Made by a program: the position numbers and the translations under genes
From: Channa striata
Taxonomy: Eukaryota > Chordata > Actinopteri > Anabantiformes > Channidae
Assembly (NCBI GenBank): GCA_033026295.1
Contig: JAUPFM010000109.1
Coordinates: 1 to 64,000, forward strand
Direction: 5' to 3'
Length of the DNA stretch: 64,000 nt
Shown: positions 23,421-35,989 of the stretch, in pieces
Position numbering within the stretch: the first letter of the stretch is position 1
How the letters are laid out: every line of letters starts with the position of its first letter
Notes under the pieces: generated by a model
What the model was told of the DNA's origin: nothing
Seen by the model: only the letters and a program-made list of their open reading frames with translations
Databases searched by the model: none

Positions 23421-24140
23421 TTCACTCCCCTGTATGTGAAAGTGCAGGCCTCTGTCACTGCCTACTTTTTTTCTTTTTTTTTTTGAAATTATCCCTGCCA
23501 ACGTCAATGAGGCAGGAGGAAAGGCAGGAGAGTGAAAAAGAAAGCCAGCGGCAGCCCTGGCCAGCCGTCTGCTGAGCACCATGGCGCGGAGTTCGAACCG
23601 GGGTACCAGGGGCACGAAACCCTGGGGGCCGTGGATTGAAAAGTGTAGCCGTCGGCGGGCTGTGCTTAAGAGTGGAGTGCGCATGTTGGACGGTGGGCAA
23701 GGTTCTGGAGGTGTGTGCGGGGAAACCGGGAGGCGCAGCCAGGCCTCCCGGGATAGGGGGCAGCAGGCAGGCAGGGCCCAGCTCTCTCCCGGCCTGCGCA
23801 GCAGCCTAAAACCAGGAAGGCCTGGGCCCATTTGGCCACGCCCTGGGCACTTCAAAAGACAAGGGCCCAGCCAGCAACACTGAGGTCAAGATTGAAGCCT
23901 TCTCAAAGCCCGGTTCCAAAAATGTGGGCTGCGCTGCCACCGGCTGGAGGACAATTCAATGCAAAAAGGGGCGGGCACGAGACCCGCTCGCTCACGGGGT
24001 TCGGAGAAGCAAGTGGGCGCGGGCACTGTGGCGTCTCCTGCTCCCTCTAGTGACCGGCGGGCAAAAAACTGACTCTGAAGCAAGGGGCGTGCCGCTGCTG
24101 CTATCACAGTATTTAAGAGCTGTTGGTAGAGCCAGCCGTA

Positions 24141-24259
24141 GCTTACGGCCACACCGCTCCGGGCTGCCCGATCTCGTCCGATCTCGGAAGCCAAGCGGGC
24201 CGGGCCTGGTTAGTACCTGGTAGGAAGACCGCCTGGGAATACCAGGTGCTGTAAGCCTT
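24141..24259 (+). rRNA. 5S_rRNA: 5S rRNA gene copy 30, GCGGGCCGGG variant
   Basis: It is 119 nt long, but the missing base is a G of the A-box side (GCGGGCCGGGCC), so the CC of helix II is kept. The same variant occurs in copies 64 and 73. TATTTAA is upstream. The preceding spacer is rearranged around 23755-23815 (CAGCAGGCAGGCAGG and CAGCAGCC). Confidence 0.93.
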
Positions 24260-24977
24260 TTCACTCCCCTGTATGTGAAAGTGCAGGCCTCTGTCACTGC
24301 CTTTTTTTTTTTCTTTTCTTTTTTTGAAATTATCCCTGCCAGCGTCAATGAGGCAGGAGGAAAGGCAGGAGAGTGAAAAAGAAAGCCAGCGGCAGCCCTG
24401 GCCAGCCGTCTGCTGAGCACCATGGCGCGGAGTTCGAACCGGGGTACCAGGGCACGAAACCCTGGGGGCCGTGGATTGAAAAGTGTAGCCCGTCGGCGGG
24501 CTGTGCTTAAGAGTGGAGTGCGCATGTTCGGACGGTGGGCAAGGTTCTGGAGGTGTGTGCGGGGAAACCGGGAGGCGCACCAGGCCTCCCGGGGGGGGAG
24601 CAGCAGGCAGGGCCCAGGAGCTCTCTCGGCCTGCGCAGCCTAAACAAGGAAGGCCTGGGCCCATTTGGCCACGCCCTGGGCACTTCAAAAGACAAGGGCC
24701 CAGCCAGCAACACTGAGGTCAAGATTGAAGCCTTCTCAAAGCCCGGTTCCCAAAAATGTGGGCTGCAACGCTGCCACCGGCTGGAGGACAATTCAATGCA
24801 AAGGGGCGGGCACGAGACCCGCTCGCTCACGGGGTTCGGAGAAGCAAGTGGGGCGAGGGGCACTGTGGCGTCTCCTGCTCCCTCTAGTGACCGGCGGGCA
24901 AAATGTGCGACTCTGAAGCAAGGGCGTGCCGCTGCTGCTATCACAGTATTTAAGAGCTGTTGGTAGAGCCAGCCGTA

Positions 24978-25096
24978 GCTTACGGCCACACCGCTCCGGG
25001 CTGCCCGATCTCGTCCGATCTCGGAAGCCAAGCGGGGCGGGCCTGGTTAGTACCTGGTAGGAAGACCGCCTGGGAATACCAGGTGCTGTAAGCCTT
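24978..25096 (+). rRNA. 5S_rRNA: 5S rRNA gene copy 31
   Basis: A 119-nt consensus copy with TATTTAA, followed by a long pure T run. Confidence 0.95.
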
Positions 25097-25817
25097 TTCA
25101 CTCCCCTGTATGTGAAAGTGCAGGCCTCTGTCACTGCCTACTTTTTTTTTTTTTTTTTTTTTTTTTGAAATTATCCCTGCCAAGCGTCAATGAGGCAGGA
25201 GGAAAAGGCAGGAGAGTGAAAAAGAAAGCCAGCGGCAGCCCTGGCCAGCCGTCTGCTGAGCACCATGGCGCGGAGTTGAACCGGGGTACCAGGGGCACGA
25301 AACCCTGGGGGCCGTGGATTGAAAAGTGTGTAGCCGTCGGCGGGCTGTGCTTAAGAGTGGAGTGCGCATGTTGGACGGTGGGCAAGGTTCTGGAGGTGTG
25401 TGCGGGGAAACCGGGAGGCGCAGCCAGGCCTCCCGGGGAGGGGAGCAGCAGGCAGGGCCCAGGAGCTCTCTCGGCCTGCGCAGCCTAAACCAGGAAGGCC
25501 TGGGCCCATTTGGCCACGCCCTGGGCACTTCAAAAGACAAGGGCCCAGCCAGCAACACTGAGGTCAAGATTGAAGCCTTCTCAAAGCCCGGTTCCAAAAA
25601 TGTGGGCTGCTGCGCTGCCACCGGCTGGAGGACAATTCAATGCAAAGAGGCGGGCACGAGACCCGCTCGCTCACGGGGTTCGGAGAAGCAAGTGGGGCGA
25701 GGGCACTGTGGCGTCTCCTGCTCCCTCTAGTGACCGGCGGGCAAAAATGACTCTGAAGCAAGGGGCGTGCCGCTGCTGCTATCACAGTATTTAGAGCTGT
25801 TGGTAGAGCCAGCCGTA

Positions 25818-25936
25818 GCTTACGGCCACACCGCTCCGGGCTGCCCGATCTCGTCCGATCTCGGAAGCCAAGCGGGGCGGGCCTGGTTAGTACCTGGTAG
25901 GAAGACCGCCTGGGAATACCAGGTGCTGTAAGCCTT
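25818..25936 (+). rRNA. 5S_rRNA: 5S rRNA gene copy 32
   Basis: A 119-nt consensus copy with TATTTAG. Confidence 0.95.
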
Positions 25937-26654
25937 TTCACTCCCCTGTATGTGAAAGTGCAGGCCTCTGTCACTGCCTACTTTTTTTCTTTTCTTTTTT
26001 TGAAATTATCCCTGCCAGCGTCAATGAGGCAGGAGGAAGGCAGGAGAGTGAAAAAGAAAGCCAGCGGCAGCCCTGGCCAGTCCGTCTGCTGAGCACCATG
26101 GCGCGGAGTTCGAACCGGGGTACCAGGGGCACGAAACCCTGGGGGCCGTGGATTGAAAAGTGTAGCCGTCGGCGGGCTGTGCTTAAAGTGGAGTGCGCAT
26201 GTTCGGACGGTGGGCAAGGTTCTGGAGGTGTGTGCGGGGAAACCGGGAGGCGCAACCAGGCCTCCCGGGGGGGAGCAGCAGGCAGGGCCCAGGAGCTCTC
26301 TCCCGGCCTGCGCAGCCTAAACAGGAAGGCCTGGGCCCATTTGGCCACGCCCTGGGCACTTCAAAAGACAAGGGCCCAGCCAGCAACACTGAGGTCAAGA
26401 TTGAAGCCTTCTCAAAGCCCGGTTCCCAAAAATGGGCTGCTGCGCTGCCACCGGCTGGAGGACAATTCAATGCAAAAAGGGGCGGGCACGAGACCCGCTC
26501 GCTCACGGGGTTCGGAGAAGCAAGTGGGGCGAGGGCACTGTGGCGTCTCCTGCTCCCTCTAGTGACCGGGGCGGGCAAAAATGCTGCTCTGAAGCAAGGG
26601 GCGTGCCGCTGCTGCTATCACAGTATTTAAGAGCTGTTGGTAGAGCCAGCCGTA

Positions 26655-26773
26655 GCTTACGGCCACACCGCTCCGGGCTGCCCGATCTCGTCCGATCTCG
26701 GAAGCCAAGCGGGGCGGGCCTGGTTAGTACCTGGTAGGAAGACCGCCTGGGAATACCAGGTGCTGTAAGCCTT
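26655..26773 (+). rRNA. 5S_rRNA: 5S rRNA gene copy 33
   Basis: A 119-nt consensus copy with TATTTAA and an intact terminator. Confidence 0.95.
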
Positions 26774-27494
26774 TTCACTCCCCTGTATGTGAAAGTGCAG
26801 GCCTCTGTCACTGCCTACTTTTTTTCTTTTTTTTTTTGAAATTATCCCTGCCAACGTCAATGAGGCAGGAGGAAAGGCAGGAGAGTGAAAAAGAAAGCCA
26901 GCGGCAGCCCTGGCCAGCCGTCTGCTGAGCACCATGGCGCGGAGTTCGAACCGGGGTACCAGGGGCACGAAACCCTGGGGCCGTGGATTGAAAAAAGTGT
27001 AGCCGTCGGCGGGCTGTGCTTAAGAGTGGAGTGCGCATGTTGGACGGTGGGCAAGGTTCTGGAGGTGTGTGCGGGGAAACCGGGAGGCGCAACCAGGCCT
27101 CCCGGGATAGGGGAGCAGCAGGCAGGGCCCAGGAGCTCTCTCGGCCTGCGCAGCCTAAACCAGGAAGGCCTGGGCCCATTTGGCCACGCCTGGGCACTTC
27201 AAAAGACAAGGGCCCAGCCAGCAACACTGAGGTCAAGATTGAAGCCTTCTCAAAGCCCGGTTCCCAAAAATGTGGGCTGCTGCGCTGCCACCGGCTGGAG
27301 GACAATTCAATGCAAAAAGGGGCGGGCACGAGACCCGCTCGCTCACGGGGTTCGGAGAAGCAAGTGGGGCGAGGGCACTGTGGCGTCTCCTGCTCCCTCT
27401 AGTGACCGGCGGGCAAAATGCGGCTCTGAAGCAAGGGGCGTGCCGCTGCTGCTATCACAGTATTTAAGAGCTGTTGGTAGAGCCAGCCGTAGTA

Positions 27495-27613
27495 GCTTAC
27501 GGCCACACCGCTCCGGGCTGCCCGATCTCGTCCGATCTCGGAAGCCAAGCGGGGCGGGCCTGGTTAGTACCTGGTAGGAAGACCGCCTGGGAATACCAGG
27601 TGCTGTAAGCCTT
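27495..27613 (+). rRNA. 5S_rRNA: 5S rRNA gene copy 34
   Basis: A 119-nt consensus copy. A TAG duplication just upstream (GCCGTAGTAGC) pushes TATTTAA to -34. Confidence 0.94.
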
Positions 27614-28337
27614 TTCACTCCCCTGTATGTGAAAGTGCAGGCCTCTGTCACTGCCTACTTTTTTTTTTTTCTTTTTTTTTTTGAAATTATCCCTGCCAAC
27701 GTCAATGAGGCAGGAGGAAAGGCAGGAGAGTGAAAAAGAAAGCCAGCGGCAGCCCTGGCCAGCCGTCTGCTGAGCACCATGGCGCGGAGTTCGAACCGGG
27801 GTACCAGGGGCACGAAACCCTGGGGGCCGTGGATTGAAAAAAGTGTAGCCGTCGGCGGGCTGTGCTTAAGAGTGGAGTGCGCATGTTCGGACGGTGGGCA
27901 AGGTTCTGGAGGTGTGTGGGAAACCGGGAGGCGCAACCAGGCCTCCCGGGGAGGGGAGCAGCAGGCAGGGCCCAGGAGCTCTCTCGGCCTGCGCAGCCTA
28001 AACCAGGAAGGCCTGGGCCCATTTGGCCACGCCCTGGGCACTTCAAAAGACAAGGGCCCAGCCAGCAACACTGAGGTCAAGATTGAAGCCTTCTCAAAGC
28101 CCGGTTCCCAAAAATGTGGGCTGCAACGCTGCCACCGGCTGGAGGACAATTCAATGCAAAGAAGGGCGGGCACGAGACCCGCTCGCTCACGGGGTTCGGA
28201 GAAGCAAGTGGGGCGAGGGCACTGTGGCGTCTCCTGCTCCCTCTAGTGACCGGCGGGCAAAATGTGCTGCTCTGAAGCAAGGGGCGTGCCGCTGCTGCTA
28301 TCACAGTATTTAAGAGCTGTTGGTAGAGCCAGCCGTA

Positions 28338-28456
28338 GCTTACGGCCACACCGCTCCGGGCTGCCCGATCTCGTCCGATCTCGGAAGCCAAGCGGGGCGG
28401 GCCTGGTTAGTACCTGGTAGGAAGACCGCCTGGGAATACCAGGTGCTGTAAGCCTT
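28338..28456 (+). rRNA. 5S_rRNA: 5S rRNA gene copy 35
   Basis: A 119-nt consensus copy with TATTTAA. The upstream spacer is short of bases in GGTGTGTGGGAAACC. Confidence 0.95.
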
Positions 28457-29168
28457 TTCACTCCCCTGTATGTGAAAGTGCAGGCCTCTGTCACTGCCTA
28501 CTTTTTTTCTTTTTTTTTTTGAAATTATCCCTGCCAACGTCAATGAGGCAGGAGGAAAGGCAGGAGAGTGAAAAAGAAAGCCAGCGGCAGCCCTGGCCAG
28601 CCGTCTGCTGAGCACCATGGCGCGGAGTTGAACCGGGGTACCAGGGGCACGAAACCCTGGGGGCCGTGGATTGAAAAGTGTAGCCGTCGGGCTGTGCTTA
28701 AGAGTGGAGTGCGCATGTTGGACGGTGGGCAAGGTTCTGGAGGTGTGTGCGGGGAAACCGGAGGCGCACCAGGCCTCCCGGGATAGGGAGCAGCAGGCAG
28801 GGCCCAGGAGCTCTCTCCCGGCCTGCAGCAGCCTAAACAGGAAGGCCTGGGCCCATTTGGCCACGCCCTGGGCACTTCAAAAGACAAGGGCCCAGCCAGC
28901 AACACTGAGGTCAAGATTGAAGCCTTCTCAAAGCCCGGTTCCCAAAAATGTGGGCTGCGCTGCCACCGGCTGGAGGACAATTCAATGCAAAGAGGGGCGG
29001 GCACGAGACCCGCTCGCTCACGGGGTTCGGAGAAGCAAGTGGGGCGAGGGCACTGTGGCGTCTCCTGCTCCCTCTAGTGACCGGCGGGCAAAAAATGCTG
29101 CTCTGAAGCAAGGGGCGTGCCGCTGCTGCTATCACAGTATTTAAGAGCTGTTGGTAGAGCCAGCCGTA

Positions 29169-29287
29169 GCTTACGGCCACACCGCTCCGGGCTGCCCGAT
29201 CTCGTCCGATCTCGGAAGCCAAGCGGGGCGGGCCTGGTTAGTACCTGGTAGGAAGACCGCCTGGGAATACCAGGTGCTGTAAGCCTT
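29169..29287 (+). rRNA. 5S_rRNA: 5S rRNA gene copy 36
   Basis: A 119-nt consensus copy with TATTTAA. Confidence 0.95.
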
Positions 29288-30001
29288 TTCACTCCCCTGT
29301 ATGTGAAAGTGCAGGCCTCTGTCACTGCCTTTTTTTTTTTTTTTTTTTGAAATTATCCCTGCCAACGTCAATGAGGCAGGAGGGAAAGGCAGGAGAGTGA
29401 AAAAGAAAGCCAGCGGCAGCCCTGGCCAGCCGTCTGCTGAGCACCATGGCGCGGAGTTCGAACCGGGGTACCAGGGGCACGAAACCCTGGGGGCCGTGGA
29501 TTGAAAAGTGTGTAGCCGTCGGCGGGCTGTGCTTAAGAGTGGAGTGCGCATGTTGGACGGTGGGCAAGGTTCTGGAGGTGTGTGCGGGGAAACCGGGAGG
29601 CGCAACCAGGCCTCCCGGGATAGGGAGCAGCAGGCAGGGCCCAGGAGCTCTCTCGGCCTGCGCAGCCTAACAAGGAAGGCCTGGGCCCATTTGGCCACGC
29701 CCTGGGCACTTCAAAAGACAAGGGCCCAGCCAGCAACACTGAGGTCAAGATTGAAGCCTTCTCAAAGCCCGGTTCCCAAAAATGTGGGCTGCAACGCTGC
29801 CACCGGCTGGAGGACAATTCAATGCAAAAGGGGCGGGCACGAGACCCGCTCGCTCACGGGGTTCGGAGAAGCAAGTGGGCGAGGGCACTGTGGCGTCTCC
29901 TGCTCCCTCTAGTGACCGGCGGGCAAAATGTAACTCTGAAGCAAGGGGCGTGCCGCTGCTGCTATCACAGTATTTAAGAGCTGTTGGTAGAGCCAGCCGT
30001 A

Positions 30002-30120
30002 GCTTACGGCCACACCGCTCCGGGCTGCCCGATCTCGTCCGATCTCGGAAGCCAAGCGGGGCGGGCCTGGTTAGTACCTGGTAGGAAGACCGCCTGGGAA
30101 TACCAGGTGCTGTAAGCCTT
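30002..30120 (+). rRNA. 5S_rRNA: 5S rRNA gene copy 37
   Basis: A 119-nt consensus copy with TATTTAA, followed by a pure T run. Confidence 0.95.
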
Positions 30121-30840
30121 TTCACTCCCCTGTATGTGAAAGTGCAGGCCTCTGTCACTGCCTACTTTTTTTTTTTTTTTTTTTTTGAAATTATCCCTGC
30201 CAAGCGTCAATGAGGCAGGAGGAAAGGCAGGAGAGTGAAAAAGAAAGCCAGCGGCAGCCCTGGCCAGCCGTCTGCTGAGCACCATGGCGCGGAGTTCGAA
30301 CCGGGGTACCAGGGGCACGAAACCCTGGGGGCCGTGGATTGAAAAGTGTAGCCGTCGGCGGGCTGTGCTTAAGAGTGGAGTGCGCATGTTCGGACGGTGG
30401 GCAAGGTTCTGGAGGTGTGTGCGGGGAAACGGAGGCGCAACCAGGCCTCCCGGGAGGGGGAGCAGCAGGCAGGGCCCAGGAGCTCTCTCCCGGCCTGCGC
30501 AGCCTAAACCAGGAAGGCCTGGGCCCATTTGGCCACGCCCTGGGCACTTCAAAAGACAAGGGCCCAGCCAGCAACACTGAGGTCAAGATTGAAGCCTTCT
30601 CAAAGCCCGGTTCCCAAAATGTGGGCTGCAACGCTGCCACCGGCTGGAGGACAATTCAATGCAAAAGAGGGGCGGGCACGAGACCCGCTCGCTCACGGGG
30701 TTCGGAGAAGCAAGTGGGCGAGGGCACTGTGGCGTCTCCTGCTCCCTCTAGTGACCGGCGGGCAAAATGTAACTCTGAAGCAAGGGGCGTGCCGCTGCTG
30801 CTATCACAGTATTTAAGAGCTGTTGGTAGAGCCAGCCGTA

Positions 30841-30959
30841 GCTTACGGCCACACCGCTCCGGGCTGCCCGATCTCGTCCGATCTCGGAAGCCAAGCGGGG
30901 CGGGCCTGGTTAGTACCTGGTAGGAAGACCGCCTGGGAATACCAGGTGCTGTAAGCCTT
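30841..30959 (+). rRNA. 5S_rRNA: 5S rRNA gene copy 38
   Basis: A 119-nt consensus copy with TATTTAA and an intact terminator. Confidence 0.95.
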
Positions 30960-31687
30960 TTCACTCCCCTGTATGTGAAAGTGCAGGCCTCTGTCACTGC
31001 CTACTTTTTTTTTTTCTTTTCTTTTTTTGAAATTATCCCTGCCAACGTCAATGAGGCAGGAGGGAAAGGCAGGAGAGTGAAAAAGAAAGCCAGCGGCAGC
31101 CCTGGCCAGCTTCGTCTGCTGAGCACCATGGCCGCGGAGTTCGAACCGGGGTACCAGGGGCACGAAACCCTGGGGGCCGTGGATTGAAAAGTGTAGCCGT
31201 CGGCGGGCTGTGCTTAAGAGTGGGTGCGCATGTTCGGACGGTGGGCAAGGTTCTGGAGGTGTGTGCGGGGAAACCGGAGAGGCGCAACCAGGCCTCCCGG
31301 GGAGGGGGGAGCAGCAGGCAGGGCCCAGGAGCTCTCTCCCGGCCTGCGCCAGCCTAAACAGGAAGGCCTGGGCCCATTTGGCCACGCCCTGGGCACTTCA
31401 AAAGACAAGGGCCCAGCCAGCAACACTGAGGTCAAGATTGAAGCCTTCTCAAAGCCCGGTTCCAAAAATGTGGGCTGCTGCGCTGCCACCGGCTGGAGGA
31501 CAATTCAATGCAAAAAGGGGCGGGCACGAGACCCGCTCGCTCACGGGGTTCGGAGAAGCAAGTGGGGCGAGGGCACTGTGGCGTCTCCTGCTCCCTCTAG
31601 TGACCGGCGGGCAAAATGCGGCTCGAAGCAAGGGGCGTGCCGCTGCTGCTATCACAGTATTTAGAGCTGTTGGTAGAGCCAGCCGTA

Positions 31688-31806
31688 GCTTACGGCCACA
31701 CCGCTCCGGGCTGCCCGATCTCGTCCGATCTCGGAAGCCAAGCGGGGCGGGCCTGGTTAGTACCTGGTAGGAAGACCGCCTGGGAATACCAGGTGCTGTA
31801 AGCCTT
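31688..31806 (+). rRNA. 5S_rRNA: 5S rRNA gene copy 39
   Basis: A 119-nt consensus copy with TATTTAG. Its upstream spacer is another island of right-half type (AGCTTCGTCTG, ATGGCCGCGG, GTGGGTGCGC). Confidence 0.95.
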
Positions 31807-32518
31807 TTCACTCCCCTGTATGTGAAAGTGCAGGCCTCTGTCACTGCCTACTTTTTTTCTTTTTTTTTTTGAAATTATCCCTGCCAACGTCAATGAGGCA
31901 GGAGGAAAGGCAGGAGAGTGAAAAAGAAAGCCAGCGGCAGCCCTGGCCAGCCGTCTGCTGAGCACCATGGCGCGGAGTTCGAACCGGGGTACCAGGGGCA
32001 CGAAACCCTGGGGGCCGTGGATTGAAAAGTGTAGCCCGGCGGGCTGTGCTTAAGAGTGGAGTGCGCATGTTGGACGGTGGGCAAGGTTCTGGAGGTGTGT
32101 GGGGAAACCGGAGGCGCAACCAGGCCTCCCGGGATAGGGGAGCAGCAGGCAGGGCCCAGGGCTCTCTCCCGGCCTGCGCAGCCTAAACAGGAAGGCCTGG
32201 GCCCATTTGGCCACGCCCTGGGCACTTCAAAAGACAAGGGCCCAGCCAGCAACACTGAGGTCAAGATTGAAGCCTTCTCAAAGCCCGGTTCCAAAAATGT
32301 GGGCTGCAACGCTGCCACCGGCTGGAGGACAATTCAATGCAAAGAAGGGGCGGGCACGAGACCCGCTCGCTCACGGGGTTCGGAGAAGCAAGTGGGGCGA
32401 GGGCACTGTGGCGTCTCCTGCTCCCTCTAGTGACCGGCGGGCAAAATGTAACTCTGAAGCAGGGGCGTGCCGCTGCTGCTATCACAGTATTTAAGAGCTG
32501 TTGGTAGAGCCAGCCGTA

Positions 32519-32637
32519 GCTTACGGCCACACCGCTCCGGGCTGCCCGATCTCGTCCGATCTCGGAAGCCAAGCGGGGCGGGCCTGGTTAGTACCTGGTA
32601 GGAAGACCGCCTGGGAATACCAGGTGCTGTAAGCCTT
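32519..32637 (+). rRNA. 5S_rRNA: 5S rRNA gene copy 40
   Basis: A 119-nt consensus copy with TATTTAA. One base is missing in the 3' flank (TGTATGTAAAG). Confidence 0.95.
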
Positions 32638-33355
32638 TTCACTCCCCTGTATGTAAAGTGCAGGCCTCTGTCACTGCCTACTTTTTTTTTCTTTTTTTTT
32701 TTGAAATTATCCCTGCCAACGTCAATGAGGCAGGAGGAAAGGCAGGAGAGTGAAAAAGAAAGCCAGCGGCAGCCCTGGCCAGCCGTCTGCTGAGCACCAT
32801 GGCGCGGAGTTCGAAACCGGGGTACCAGGGGCACGAAACCCTGGGGGCCGTGGATTGAAAAGTGTAGCCGTCGGCGGGCTGTGCTTAAGAGTGGAGTGCG
32901 CATGTTCGGACGGTGGGCAAGGTTCTGGAGGTGTGTGCGGGGAAACCGGGAGGCGCAACCAGGCCTCCCGGGATAGGGGAGCAGCAGGCAGGGCCCAGGA
33001 GCTCTCTCCCGGCCTGCGCAGCCTAAACAAGGAAGGCCTGGGCCCATTTGGCCACGCCCTGGGCACTTCAAAAGACAAGGGCCCAGCCAGCAACACTGAG
33101 GTCAAGATTGAAGCCTTCTCAAAGCCCGGTTCCCAAAATGTGGGCTGCAACGCTGCCACCGGCTGGAGGACAATTCAATGCAAAGAGGGGCGGGCACGAG
33201 ACCCGCTCGCTCACGGGGTTCGGAGAAGCAAGTGGGCGGGCACTGTGGCGTCTCCTGCTCCCTCTAGTGACCGGCGGGCAAAATGCGGCTCTGAAGCAAG
33301 GGGCGTGCCGCTGCTGCTATCACAGTATTTAGAGCTGTTGGTAGAGCCAGCCGTA

Positions 33356-33474
33356 GCTTACGGCCACACCGCTCCGGGCTGCCCGATCTCGTCCGATCTC
33401 GGAAGCCAAGCGGGGCGGGCCTGGTTAGTACCTGGTAGGAAGACCGCCTGGGAATACCAGGTGCTGTAAGCCTT
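33356..33474 (+). rRNA. 5S_rRNA: 5S rRNA gene copy 41
   Basis: A 119-nt consensus copy with TATTTAG, followed by a pure T run. Confidence 0.95.
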
Positions 33475-34201
33475 TTCACTCCCCTGTATGTGAAAGTGCA
33501 GGCCTCTGTCACTGCCTACTTTTTTTTTTTTTTTTTTTTTTTGAAATTATCCCTGCCAACGTCAATGAGGCAGGAGGAAGGAAAGGCAGAGTGAAAAAGA
33601 AAGCCAGCGGCAGCCCTGGCCAGCCGTCTGCTGAGCACCATGGCGCGGAGTTCGAACCGGGGTACCAGGGGCACGAAACCCTGGGGGCCGTGGATTGAAA
33701 AGTGTAGCCGCCGGCGGGCTGTGCTTAAGAGTGGAGTGCGCATGTTCGGACGGTGGGCAAGGTTCTGGAGGTGTGTGCGGGGAAACCGGAGGCGCAACCA
33801 GGCCTCCCGGGAGGGGGGAGCAGCAGGCAGGGCCCAGGAGCTCTCTCCCGGCCTGCGCAGCCTAAACAAGGAAGGCCTGGGCCCATTTGGCCACGCCCTG
33901 GGCACTTCAAAAGACAAGGGCCCAGCCAGCAACACTGAGGTCAAGATTGAAGCCTTCTCAAAGCCCGGTTCCCAAAAATGTGGGCTGCAACGCTGCCACC
34001 GGCTGGAGGACAATTCAATGCAAAAAGGGGCGGGCACGAGACCCGCTCGCTCACGGGGTTCGGAGAAGCAAGTGGGGCGAGGGCACTGTGGCGTCTCCTG
34101 CTCCCTCTAGTGACCGGCGGGCAAAATGTGCGGCTCTGAAGCAAGGGGCGTGCCGCTGCTGCTATCACAGTATTTAAGAGCTGTTGGTAGAGCCAGCCGT
34201 A

Positions 34202-34320
34202 GCTTACGGCCACACCGCTCCGGGCTGCCCGATCTCGTCCGATCTCGGAAGCCAAGCGGGGCGGGCCTGGTTAGTACCTGGTAGGAAGACCGCCTGGGAA
34301 TACCAGGTGCTGTAAGCCTT
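34202..34320 (+). rRNA. 5S_rRNA: 5S rRNA gene copy 42
   Basis: A 119-nt consensus copy with TATTTAA. The spacer before it has GCCGCCGGC for GCCGTCGGC, the form that prevails on the right. Confidence 0.95.
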
Positions 34321-35035
34321 TTCACTCCCCTGTATGTGAAAGTGCAGGCCTCTGTCACTGCCTTTTTTTCTTTTTTTTTTTGAAATTATCCCTGCCAACG
34401 TCAATGAGGCAGGAGGGAAAGGCAGGAGAGTGAAAAAGAAAGCCAGCGGCAGCCCTGGCCAGCCGTCTGCTGAGCACCATGGCGCGGAGTTCGAACCGGG
34501 GTACCAGGGGCACGAAACCCTGGGGGCCGTGGATTGAAAAGTGTAGCCGCCGGCGGGCTGTGCTTAAGAGTGGAGTGCGCATGTTCGGACGGTGGGCAAG
34601 GTTCTGGAGGTGTGTGCGGGGAAACCGGAGGCGCAACCAGGCCTCCCGGGATAGGGGAGCAGCAGGCAGGGCCCAGGAGCTCTCCCGGCCTGCGCAGCCT
34701 AAACAAGGAAGGCCTGGGCCCATTTGGCCACGCCCTGGGCACTTCAAAAGACAAGGGCCCAGCCAGCAACACTGAGGTCAAGATTGAAGCCTTCTCAAAG
34801 CCCGGTTCCAAAATGTGGGCTGCAACGCTGCCACCGGCTGGAGGACAATTCAATGCAAAAAGGGGCGGGCACGAGACCCGCTCGCTCACGGGGTTCGGAG
34901 AAGCAAGTGGGCGAGGGCACTGTGGCGTCTCCTGCTCCCTCTAGTGACCGGCGGGCAAAATGTAACGGCTCTGAAGCAAGGGGCGTGCCGCTGCTGCTAT
35001 CACAGTATTTAGAGCTGTTGGTAGAGCCAGCCGTA

Positions 35036-35153
35036 GCTTACGGCCACACCGCTCCGGGCTGCCCGATCTCGTCCGATCTCGGAAGCCAAGCGGGGCGGGC
35101 CTGGTTAGTACCTGGTAGGAAGACCGCCTGGGAATACCAGGTGCTGTAAGCCT
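35036..35153 (+). rRNA. 5S_rRNA: 5S rRNA gene copy 43, terminator T run lost
   Basis: The RNA body is consensus, but the 3' flank reads GTAAGCCTCACTCCCC in place of GTAAGCCTTTTCACTCCCC, so only one T remains. Pol III would be expected to read on to the T tract about 45 nt downstream, giving a longer precursor. TATTTAG is upstream. Confidence 0.92.
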
Positions 35154-35870
35154 CACTCCCCTGTATGTGAAAGTGCAGGCCTCTGTCACTGCCTTTTTTT
35201 TTTTTTTTTTTTTTTTTGAAATTATCCCTGCCAACGTCAATGAGGCAGGAGGGAAAGGCAGGAGAGTGAAAAAGAAAGCCAGCGGCAGCCCTGGCCAGCC
35301 GTCTGCTGAGCACCATGGCGCGGAGTTCGAACCGGGGTACCAGGGGCACGAAACCCTGGGGGCCGTGGATTGAAAAGTGTAGCCGTCGGCGGGCTGTGCT
35401 TAAGAGTGGAGTGCGCATGTTCGGACGGTGGGCAAGGTTCTGGAGGTGTGTGCGGGAAACCGGGAGGCGCAACCAGGCCTCCCGGGATAGGGGAGCAGCA
35501 GGCAGGGCCCAGGAGCTCTCTCGGCCTGCGCGCAGCCTAAACAAGGAAGGCCTGGGCCCATTTGGCCACGCCCTGGGCACTTCAAAAGACAAGGGCCCAG
35601 CCAGCAACACTGAGGTCAAGATTGAAGCCTTCTCAAAGCCGTTCCCAAAAATGTGGGCTGCAACGCTGCCACCGGCTGGAGGACAATTCAATGCAAAAGG
35701 GGCGGGCACGAGACCCGCTCGCTCACGGGGTTCGGAGAAGCAAGTGGGCGAGGGCACTGTGGCGTCTCCTGCTCCCTCTAGTGACCGGCGGGCAAAATGT
35801 GACTCTGAAGCAAGGGGCGTGCCGCTGCTGCTATCACAGTATTTAAGAGCTGTTGGTAGAGCCAGCCGTA

Positions 35871-35989
35871 GCTTACGGCCACACCGCTCCGGGCTGCCCG
35901 ATCTCGTCCGATCTCGGAAGCCAAGCGGGGCGGGCCTGGTTAGTACCTGGTAGGAAGACCGCCTGGGAATACCAGGTGCTGTAAGCCTT
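35871..35989 (+). rRNA. 5S_rRNA: 5S rRNA gene copy 44
   Basis: A 119-nt consensus copy with TATTTAA. From here rightward the shortened TATTTAG form is no longer seen. Confidence 0.95.
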
